Source of the DNA: Zipacnadum sp036504235
GTDB lineage: Bacteria > Armatimonadota > Zipacnadia > Zipacnadales > Zipacnadaceae
NCBI GenBank assembly: GCA_036504235.1
Contig: DASXVN010000005.1
Span: 81,713-145,712, forward strand
DNA length: 64,000 nucleotides
Reading direction: 5' to 3'
The translations under genes were made by a program, and so were the position numbers. Below, in pieces: positions 9,503 to 18,200 of this stretch (position 1 is its first letter; each line of letters opens with the position of its first letter). The notes under the pieces were generated by a model, which had not been told where the DNA came from, did not search any database, and worked only from the letters and a program-made list of their open reading frames with translations.

Positions 9503-12500
9503 ATGAAACGTCTCATGCTGGTGGTGCTGCTGTCCCTGCTTGCCGTCTCCGCTTTCGCCGCTCCGACGACGCCGGCGGACCGCTCGCTGCTGGTCGTCGC
9601 CACCTACATCGGAGGGGCCGACTTTTTCGAGTTGCCGCTCATTCAGGTCCTGCTCAAACAGGGCTGGCACGTCCAGCGCGCCGATATTACCGAGGTGAAG
9701 GAGCCGCTGCTCAAGCAGTTCCAGGTGGTGGTCATCACCGACGCCACCCGGCTGGACCCCGCGGCGGCCCAGCTTGACGCCATGGCGGGCACCCGGCCGA
9801 TGATCGAAGGCCTCAGCCGGACGCTTTCCTCCTATGTGGAGGAGGGCGGCAACCTGTGGATTTTCGCCCGCTCCTCCAACCACATGGGCAGCCCCGACGC
9901 GCTGAACGCCATGAACGTGATCCTCGAGCCCTGGGACGCGCAAGTCGCCCACGAGATGATCCGCGATCCGCAGCACGAGTCCAATCAACTCCGCTACTGG
10001 CGGTACCGCTACTTCTACACCAACGCCATTACCAAAGACCCCCTGACCGAGGGCGTCACCGGTATCTGGTCGCCCAATCAGATCATGGTGGGAATCACCT
10101 CGCCGCTGACGGTAGGCAAGGAGTGGACGCCGCTGATCCGCGGCATGAAGGGCTCCGGCTCGGACCAGGTGGTCAGCGACAACGGCTACCCCTTCGACAA
10201 CGGCAAGCCGGGCCAGCAGAAGGAGGGCGTCATCGCCGCCGTTCGTACACTAGGGCAGGGCCGCATTCTGCTGACCGGATGGTGTCCCACTATCCCGGCC
10301 TTTGGCTTCAACCACGTCGTCTGGGACGACCTCATGCCCAGCGCGGGTCTTGCGGGCAAGAAGAGCGACTGGCTGACCTTCTTCACTCGTTCCCTGGCGG
10401 TTCTCGCCGACGGGGCCAAGAACGTGGGCGGCTACGCGGGCGCCCCGGTGGTGCGCACGGAGCCTCCCCCCTCGATTATCCGCGACTGGGACGCCGTCAA
10501 GCCGGGGGTGCCCAACCAGCCGCTATTCAAGGGCATCATCGGCGCCTCCACCAGCCTCTCTGACGGTACGGGCACGGTGGCCGACTACGTGAAAGTGGCC
10601 CAGGAGATGGGCCTGAACTGGGTCGTCTTCACCGAGGACCTGCAGAAGATCACCGAGGATGGGTTCAAGCAACTGGTCGCCCAGTGCCAGGCCGCCTCCA
10701 GTGAGGACTTCGCCGCCATTCCGGGCCTCAAGTACCTGGAGGTCAACAACAACCACAAGATCATCGTCGGCCCCACCTGCTGGCCCAAGGCGAGCAAGTT
10801 GCACCTGCCCGACAAGACCATCTACGACCCGGTTTTCCTGTGGTTCGAGAGCGGCGTGCCCCTGCACCTGTACTACGACATGAAGGACAACGCCTACCCG
10901 GCCTACACTTATCGCGGGTACAACGCCATGGCGGTGGTGAGTTTCGACGAGGGCAAGCAGATCGAGGACGCGACCGCCGCTTATCTGGACAACAATCATC
11001 ACTGCGACCTGCTCACCCCGGTCGCGGTGAATCTGATGCGCTCGCCTGCGGCGCTGCGGACTTGCAGCTTTTACTACTACGCGCCCGCCAACAAGCTCGC
11101 CGACTGGGTGAAGGACGTGGGTCGCGAGTACCCCCGCTACGGCGGCTGGGGGCAGGGGTTCATCTCCTCAGGACCGCGCATCCGGCAGTGGGAGGCGGTC
11201 AACGGCCACCGCTTCACCGCCGGGCGCTGGTACGTGCCCGGCACCGAGCGCTGGCGCGTGGCGCTCCGCTGCGAGGCGGACGTGCCGCTCCAGACCGTGG
11301 AAATCCTGGAGAACCAGCAGGTCATCCGTACCTACCGGCCGACCGGTACTAGCTTTGAGGTCTACCTGGACGAGCTCCACGACCGCCAGAAGGTCCTGGT
11401 CGCGCGCGTGACCGACCAGAACGGCAACTGGGCCCTGACCGGCGGGATCACGCTCGACGACGGGCTGTACCGGCAGTTCCTGTGCAGCGACCGCCAGAAC
11501 TACATGAGCGGCCAGCAGGACACCCGCACCGCCGACGACAAGTACGTAACCATCGGCGCTACCGGGATGATCGACAAGGACACCCGCGCGGGGTTCGGTA
11601 ACGTGCAGACCTCCGACTCGCGCGCCCTCAATCCCTACGGCGTGGACGGGGGCTACGGCAACACCTTCTCGATGGGCAACCCCGTGCAGGTGCGCGGCAA
11701 GACCTGGGACTGCTACCCCTACGCGGTCTATCACCAGGGCTTCCGCTACTGCTCGCGCGACGCGATCATCTTCGACGAGCAGTACACCCACCGCGCCGCC
11801 CCGGACTCGCCGGCCTGGCCCTCGCTGGAGAACCCCTGGCAGGCCCTGGACCCGCAGCGCTACTTCCAGGCGACGGTGACCGGCTACTACTTCCCCCACC
11901 AGTTCGGCGGCATTTCGCCCACGCTGGTGGATTACGACCTCAGCTTCGATCGCCAGCTTGATCTGAGCCGGGTCTGCAACCCGAATATGGGCAAGTGGAT
12001 CTTCTGGACGCACCGGCTGGGCTTCCACCATCCCGAGTTCCACTGGAAGACCGACCGGGTGCCGCTGAAGGGCTTTGTAGGCTGGGACACGCCGCCGACC
12101 AACGTCTACAGCGACAACTTCCCGGCGCTCAACCTGGCGACCCATGAGGGCGAGGTAGACACGGGCGTGGAGGATGTCTGCTCCCTCGTCAGCCCCGACG
12201 GCCAGACGACGACCCTGAAGGCCGGCCCCGACGCCGCGCATCCCGCGGTGTGGCAGGGGACGATGCAGCCCGGCCAGTTCCTCTCGCTCTATCCCAACCC
12301 CGCCGGCGCCGGCGGCTTCTTCCTGCTCAACGGAGACTTCCAGGCCCGCATCGAGCTGGGCTACGACTGGAAGCGCATCTATACGGGCCTGTACGACCTG
12401 CGGTCCTTCGCGCCCGGCGACCAGTACAACGCCCGGCTGCTGCTCTTCCAGAGCAAGCTGCGCGACACCGATCCGGTCAAGTCCTGGACGGCCTTCCGCG

Positions 12501-12994
12501 ATGCCTGGGGTGTCGCCGGTAAGGCCCCCGCGTACGGCCCCAAGCTCACCCGCGGGAAGGTCCTCGACACCCGCTACCTGCTGCGCCTGCAGGCGCAGGA
12601 CGGGGCGGTCGTCGCCACCCTCGGCCAGGCCGATCTGGGCCAGCGGCTCCCGTTGGAGATCAACGGACTCAGCGACCACTGCACCGCGGGCATCGTCAAC
12701 AATACCCGCAAAGAATGGCTCCCCGTCGGCGTCGTGAACGGCCAGGCCTACGCCACCCTCGACACCCAGCCAGGCAGCAGCGACGTCTACGTCGGCAACC
12801 TGGTCGCGTGCAGCCAGCCCGATTTATGGGTCACGGTGCTGCCGGTGGGGGAGGGCTTTGTGGTGGATGTCCACAATCCGACCGCGCAGGCGGTCAGCGC
12901 CACGGTGACGGCGCCGGAGGGCCTGTGGATGATCAAAGCCGGAACGAAAGCCGTAGACGTGCCCGCCGGAACCACGGTGCGGGTGGTCTGGTAA
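9503..12994 (+). CDS. Secreted protein with GATase-like and degenerate PHP-like domains
   Basis: 1163 aa with a signal peptide (cleavage near AFAA, residue 20) and an AAGGAG site 8 nt before ATG. Residues ~27-300 look like a ThuA/GATase1-type fold (VVVITDA, YVEEGGNLWIFA, GRILLTGW). Residues ~342-600 match the PHP pattern 'HxHTxxSDGxxT...GLxxxxxTDH', but the His-x-His is replaced in GIIGASTSLSDGTGT and TDH reads TED, so the metal site appears lost. The remainder is beta-rich and resembles glycosidase accessory domains. The context of large glycan-active proteins suggests a polysaccharide-related role, but the activity is unknown. Confidence 0.55.
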   Translation: MKRLMLVVLLSLLAVSAFAAPTTPADRSLLVVATYIGGADFFELPLIQVLLKQGWHVQRADITEVKEPLLKQFQVVVITDATRLDPAAAQLDAMAGTRPMIEGLSRTLSSYVEEGGNLWIFARSSNHMGSPDALNAMNVILEPWDAQVAHEMIRDPQHESNQLRYWRYRYFYTNAITKDPLTEGVTGIWSPNQIMVGITSPLTVGKEWTPLIRGMKGSGSDQVVSDNGYPFDNGKPGQQKEGVIAAVRTLGQGRILLTGWCPTIPAFGFNHVVWDDLMPSAGLAGKKSDWLTFFTRSLAVLADGAKNVGGYAGAPVVRTEPPPSIIRDWDAVKPGVPNQPLFKGIIGASTSLSDGTGTVADYVKVAQEMGLNWVVFTEDLQKITEDGFKQLVAQCQAASSEDFAAIPGLKYLEVNNNHKIIVGPTCWPKASKLHLPDKTIYDPVFLWFESGVPLHLYYDMKDNAYPAYTYRGYNAMAVVSFDEGKQIEDATAAYLDNNHHCDLLTPVAVNLMRSPAALRTCSFYYYAPANKLADWVKDVGREYPRYGGWGQGFISSGPRIRQWEAVNGHRFTAGRWYVPGTERWRVALRCEADVPLQTVEILENQQVIRTYRPTGTSFEVYLDELHDRQKVLVARVTDQNGNWALTGGITLDDGLYRQFLCSDRQNYMSGQQDTRTADDKYVTIGATGMIDKDTRAGFGNVQTSDSRALNPYGVDGGYGNTFSMGNPVQVRGKTWDCYPYAVYHQGFRYCSRDAIIFDEQYTHRAAPDSPAWPSLENPWQALDPQRYFQATVTGYYFPHQFGGISPTLVDYDLSFDRQLDLSRVCNPNMGKWIFWTHRLGFHHPEFHWKTDRVPLKGFVGWDTPPTNVYSDNFPALNLATHEGEVDTGVEDVCSLVSPDGQTTTLKAGPDAAHPAVWQGTMQPGQFLSLYPNPAGAGGFFLLNGDFQARIELGYDWKRIYTGLYDLRSFAPGDQYNARLLLFQSKLRDTDPVKSWTAFRDAWGVAGKAPAYGPKLTRGKVLDTRYLLRLQAQDGAVVATLGQADLGQRLPLEINGLSDHCTAGIVNNTRKEWLPVGVVNGQAYATLDTQPGSSDVYVGNLVACSQPDLWVTVLPVGEGFVVDVHNPTAQAVSATVTAPEGLWMIKAGTKAVDVPAGTTVRVVW

Positions 12995-13011
12995 AGGTAG
13001 GATAAGGTCCC

Positions 13012-13034
13012 GCGGCGCGGCCGCAGCGCGCCGC
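13012..13034 (+). other. Intercistronic GC hairpin
   Basis: An 8-bp perfect stem, GCGGCGCG (13012-13019) with CGCGCCGC (13027-13034), and a 7-nt loop. It sits between two glycan-active genes and has no T-run, so it is more likely an mRNA-stability element than a terminator. Confidence 0.4.
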
Positions 13035-13052
13035 ATAACTCTAGGAGGTACC

Positions 13053-15236
13053 ATGCAATCCCTATCCAAGATAACTGAATTCCCCGTTTGGCTCGACCTG
13101 TCCCCCGAGGTGCGCGTGCAGCTTGTGGGCGAGGGCGATCGTTTGCTCGGTCTCGGCGCGGTCGAGATCGCCGGCGTGCCGGTGCGCGCCGGAGCCACGC
13201 CGATCCGGCCGGACTTCTCCACCCCCGACGCCCGGCACTATCAGGACTTTGTCCTGCTCGAAGTGGTCCAGGACGCCGACGGCGTCGTGCTGCGCACCGA
13301 GGCGCTGGGGCGACCCGAGGTCTACGGTGAGATGATGGACGAGTACTCGTACAACCTCGCCTTTCCGAGGCTGCGCGAGACCGTGCGGGACCAACTGGAC
13401 TGGATTCTCCAGCCGGAAGAGCTAGTACTCGACGGGCAGCGCTACGTGGGCCTGTCGCTCGGCTTCCGGTTTGCGAGCGAGACGCAGGAGATCCACAAGC
13501 TGACGACGGTCGCCACCTGGGAAATCGGCGGGGCGGCGGCCGGCAACACCATTTACCATCAGGCATACACCTGCCCGCCGGTCTACACCGCCACGGTCGA
13601 GAACCACTTCTCCACCACCTGCCTGAAGCGGCTGGACCTGTGGGATAGCTGGCTGGGGCACTCCTATCAGATGTTGCCGCGCTGGGGGGCTATCCAGCCC
13701 TTTGACTTCCAGGCCGCGGCGGAGGGGGTGCTGCTGGGCTACTGGAAAGACCCGCATGCGGTCAAGAGCCTGGTGCAGAAGAACCCGGGCGAAGACGTGA
13801 TCTTCGTGCTGGATGAGTACGACTTCCCGCTGGCCAAGACGGTTACCACGCCGGCCAAGCACATCCTCTTCAGCCCGGCGGAGGGGCGCGCGGCGCACGA
13901 AGTGGTGGATATGTGGACGCGGGCGATGGACCACACCGGCGAGATTATCCGCGGGTTCTTCGGCATCACGCCCTGCGAGCCGCTGCCCACGGGCGGGCCC
14001 TCGTACCACGGGCGCAACAGCGTGGCCCGGGAGGAACTGGCCGGCGGGCCGCAGGCCGACTGGCTGTGGCGCGTCAAGGACGGCAAGTTCTACTTCCTGC
14101 TCGAGGGCGACGAGATCGAGAGCCACGAGTTCCTGTACTGGACGGCGGACAAGATTCTGCCCCGGCTGCACGAGCAGGGGATTAAGCGCGTCACCTTTGA
14201 GCCGGTCCACGAGAGCGATTTCACCGAAGGCTGCATGGATTTCCATGCGCAGACCGGCTGGCATAGCGACCTGGTGGTCACCAGCATCTGCGGTTCGCGC
14301 CGGTACGTGCCCTCCGAGTTCTACGATGGCTGGCGCGGGTGGAACTACCTGGCGGACAAGGCGCGGCAGTTCGGCATGAGCGTCGGCCACTGGGTCGGCC
14401 TGCACCTGACCCCGCGGGCGCCGATCCTGCTGGAGCACCCGGAGTATATCCTGCAGCACGTCAACACCCTGGGCCATAGCGGCGGCTACAGCCACCAGTT
14501 CATCTGCTCGATCAACTGGTGCTCGGGGGCGCGGGAGTGGTTCCTCAACGATATGCGCCGGTGGCACGACGAGGGTGGCCTGGAGTGGCTGTTCTTCGAC
14601 TCCTGGCCGAACCTGGGCTGCTCGCCGCTGAACTACGGCGGACGCATGGAGGCGATGCAGTGGGAGTTGGGTCACGTGCTCGCCGACCTGCAGGGGATTG
14701 GCTATAACTGGTTCAGCTTCGAGGGCACCAGCCCCTTTGGCGTCCATCAGTACGGCCTGTGGGACCCCATGACCGAGTACGAGAAGCATACCTCCGGCGG
14801 CGTGATGGGGCAGAACGACTTTGGCGGCTGGATCGGCCACGAGTACATGGGGTACAACCAGACTCTGGGGCCCAACGTCAACGCGCAGCGCGACCCGGCC
14901 GAGCTCCCGGCGATGCGCTTCCGCTACATGGCCAACCGCTCTCTGACCCTGTTTGGCATGAGGGAGGCGGGCCAGGACGCGGCGCTGGACGCGCTGGAGC
15001 AGACCTACCTCAAGCTGCAGCCGCTGATGCGCCAACGGTACCTACTCCCCGACGATCAGGGGGTGCGCTGGGTCTCCGGGGACGGCCCCGAGGCGCTGTT
15101 CGCCTTCAGGTCGTTTACCTATCCGGTTCCGGCGGGCGCCCCCGTCGTCGCCGTCAACGGCCGAGTGGAGACGCCGGTGGCGACCAGCGGCGGGGTCCTG
15201 CAGACCACGCCCGGGACCGCCTATCGGATCGGTTAG
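13053..15236 (+). CDS. GH36-like (alpha-galactosidase clan) family protein
   Basis: 727 aa, with a near-perfect AGGAGG site 4 nt before ATG and no signal peptide. The N-terminal ~270 residues are a beta-sandwich (FPVWLDLSPEVRVQLVGEG). A TIM-barrel follows with GIKRVTFEPVHESDF, MSVGHWVGLHLTP and EWLFFDSWPNLG. The Asp of FFDSW is in the place of the nucleophile of GH36/GH27 enzymes. The C-terminus is a short beta domain. It is probably a cytoplasmic exo-glycosidase taking up products of its secreted neighbours. Similarity to GH36 is by motif only; DUF6259-type families are an alternative. Confidence 0.55.
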   Translation: MQSLSKITEFPVWLDLSPEVRVQLVGEGDRLLGLGAVEIAGVPVRAGATPIRPDFSTPDARHYQDFVLLEVVQDADGVVLRTEALGRPEVYGEMMDEYSYNLAFPRLRETVRDQLDWILQPEELVLDGQRYVGLSLGFRFASETQEIHKLTTVATWEIGGAAAGNTIYHQAYTCPPVYTATVENHFSTTCLKRLDLWDSWLGHSYQMLPRWGAIQPFDFQAAAEGVLLGYWKDPHAVKSLVQKNPGEDVIFVLDEYDFPLAKTVTTPAKHILFSPAEGRAAHEVVDMWTRAMDHTGEIIRGFFGITPCEPLPTGGPSYHGRNSVAREELAGGPQADWLWRVKDGKFYFLLEGDEIESHEFLYWTADKILPRLHEQGIKRVTFEPVHESDFTEGCMDFHAQTGWHSDLVVTSICGSRRYVPSEFYDGWRGWNYLADKARQFGMSVGHWVGLHLTPRAPILLEHPEYILQHVNTLGHSGGYSHQFICSINWCSGAREWFLNDMRRWHDEGGLEWLFFDSWPNLGCSPLNYGGRMEAMQWELGHVLADLQGIGYNWFSFEGTSPFGVHQYGLWDPMTEYEKHTSGGVMGQNDFGGWIGHEYMGYNQTLGPNVNAQRDPAELPAMRFRYMANRSLTLFGMREAGQDAALDALEQTYLKLQPLMRQRYLLPDDQGVRWVSGDGPEALFAFRSFTYPVPAGAPVVAVNGRVETPVATSGGVLQTTPGTAYRIG

Positions 15237-15271
15237 GCGCCGCTGCAGGCCGGGAAGAAGAAAGGTTGTCT

Positions 15272-18200
15272 ATGAGAGTCTCTGCCCGCTTCTCTGGGGC
15301 CGCGGTGGCCGCACTGCTGGCCCTGCTGGCCCATACTACCCCCGCGGGGGCCTACGCGACGGCGCAGCCGCTGCTGCTGAACAGTATTTCGCAGGTTGAT
15401 CCCGCGCCGCGGATAGACGGCGACCTCAGCGACTGGGGGGGCGTGCGCCCCGCCCCGTTCGTGCCTTTTGACCTGACGCAGGCGGCGGACCTGACTCCGG
15501 AGTTGCAGCGGGTGGCGGCTACCGTGCATGCCGCCTCGGTGCGGGCCGCCTATGACGATCAGGCGCTGTACGTGGGGATTGAGTGGCGCGGGCGGCCGCC
15601 GGTCGCGGGCGCTCAGCCCGGACGCGCGAGTGATGCGCTCGGGTTACACGTTCTGTCCGATCGCCTGGCCCATTTCCTGTGTGACCCCCTAGCGCCGGGC
15701 GCGCAGACCCGCGTGCGCGTGCGCTATGGTGACAACCTGAACTGGAGCGACGCCGCCGGTTCGGGCGCCTCATGCTTCGTTGCAGTAGGCGCCGACGGCA
15801 AGTCCTACGTGCAGGAAATGCGGCTGCCATGGAAGACGATCACCTCGTCGGGCCAGGCGCCGGCGGACGGCCGCCTGCGGTTGATGTTCGACTTCTCCTG
15901 GAGCGATCTGACCTCGGCGATCATCGCCCAGGCTCCGCTCGAGGTGCTGCACGGGCAGAAGTTCATCACGGCGACGTTCCTGTCGTCCCCCGACCGGCTC
16001 TTTGACCTAAGCGGGTACCTGCCCAACGTCCCTACCTGGGGCACCCTCCAGTTCTCGACGCAACTTACGCCCAACGAGACGCAGCCCTCGCCGCTAGCGA
16101 CCGGGGCTACGGTGACCCACGTCGCGCCCGCCGGGCCCTCCCTGGCCGTGGACGGCGACCTGCAGGAGTGGCCGGCCGAGCTCTTTCAGACCATCTCCTA
16201 CGCGCCCGGCTATCTGGGTGACCGCTATAGCGGCAAAGTCGCCGCCAGCTACGACGCGAACAACCTGTACTTGGCGCTGCACGCCCACACGGGGGCCGCG
16301 GCGTACAACGTCGAGCATGAGGCTAACCGGCGGGGTTACTGGGGCGGCGACAATCTGCAGGTGCGACTGAGCGACGGCAAGCGCACCTTGAATTTGTGCG
16401 CCTGGTACGATTCCCTCGTCAAACAGCCGGCGCTCACGGCCGACGGCAAGGACCTCGCGGTGCCCTTCCTGCTGAAGCAGGGGGCGCGGGAGGCCTACCG
16501 GTCGGACGCCGACGGGCAGGGCTACAGCCTGGAGATCGCCCTCCCCTACACGGCGCTGGGCTTTGCCGCCCCGCAAGCGGGTAGCGCCTGGAAGGGGACC
16601 TTCCAGCTCTGGTGGGCCGCGCTGGAGCCCCAGTTCTCCGGGTACTCGGAGGCGACTTTGCAGCCGCGCGGGGGCCTGGCCTATCGCTACACGATCCCCA
16701 AGGACGCCAACGTCACCCTGGGGGCCTATGACACCGAGGGGCGCTTGCTGCGCTGGATCGTGCGCGGGAGCTACCGGCACAGCGGGGCCAATGTCGAATA
16801 TTGGGATGGCCTGGATCAGTGGGGCGAGCCGCTGGCGGCCGGGGCCTATCAGGTGAAGGGGATCGCTTTTTCGCCGCTGGGTCTGGACTACCAGTTCAGT
16901 ATCGGCAACTCCGGCACACCCCCCTGGCCTACCGCCGACGGCAAGGGCGACTGGATCGGGGATGAGTCCACGCCCCAGGCCGCCGCAACTGAGGGGGACT
17001 GGGTCTACCTGGCCTCCCCCTGCAACGAGAAGGGCTGGAGCATCGTCGGCGTAGACGGCACGGGCCAGCGCCAGTGGGGCTTTGGCACCGGCGTCTGCCC
17101 GCGCTCCGTCTCCCTGACCGTGGCCGGGGACTACCTCTACGCGCTCTATTCGGGGCCGGAGAATACCACTACCTCGCGCGCCTACCAGCCCGGCAGCGGC
17201 GAGGGGCGCAACGTATTGGTCTGCCTGGACAAGCGCACCGGCAAGCCCGCCTCCTTCTCGGTGCTGAATCCGAGTCTGGTCGTCAACCGCTGGCCGTACA
17301 ATGATGACGAGGTGGTCTCGCACCTGTGGGACCTGCGGGCGAACAAGTCGTTCAACGCCGGCAACTACGGCGGCCAGCCCCGGTATTCCACGCATGATAT
17401 CGGCGAATCCACCAATTCCTTGGGGATCGCCGCCACCGGCGGCCGCCTGTATCTGTCGCTCTTCTACGAGAACAAACTGTGGGTGCTGGACGCGGCTACC
17501 GCAAAGCAGGTGGACGAGATCCCGGTGCCCCAGCCGGTGGGTCTGCACGCGCTGCCGGGCGGTAAGCTACTGGTCGTGAGCGGCGCCAGCGTGCTGGAAG
17601 TGGACCCGCAGACCAAGACCACCCGGCCGGTGATTGACCACGACCTGGTCGCGCCGCATGACGTGACCCTGGACAAGGACGGCAATATCTACGTCTCGGA
17701 CTGGGGCGCGTCCTTCCAGGTGAAGGTGTTCAGCCCCGCCGGCCAGCTCCTGCGGGCCATCGGCACGCCTGGCGGCCGCCCCTGGGTGGGCAAGTGGGAC
17801 GCCAACGGCATGTTGGTTCCCCGCGGGATTGCCGTCACCGACGCCGGGAAGCTCTGGGTGGCCGAGGATGACAACTGCCCCTCCCGGGTAAGTGTCTGGA
17901 ACGCGGGGACCGGGGCCCTGATCCGCGACTACCTGGGTCCCTCCTCCTACGGGGGCGGCAACTGGTTCTGGGTCAATCCCCAGGACCCCACCATGATCAT
18001 GACCGAGGGCGCGATGTACAAGGTGGATTACGCGAAGAGGACCTGGACGCCCACCTCCATTGCCCTGCGGCGCATGAGCATCGACCAACCCTTCATGCCC
18101 AACGGCGCGGCCGGGATGCCGACCGCCCGGACCGTAGTGCACGACGGCAAGCCGTATCTGTACGTCGCCGACAATATCAGTATCACCGCCCTGCGCTTGG

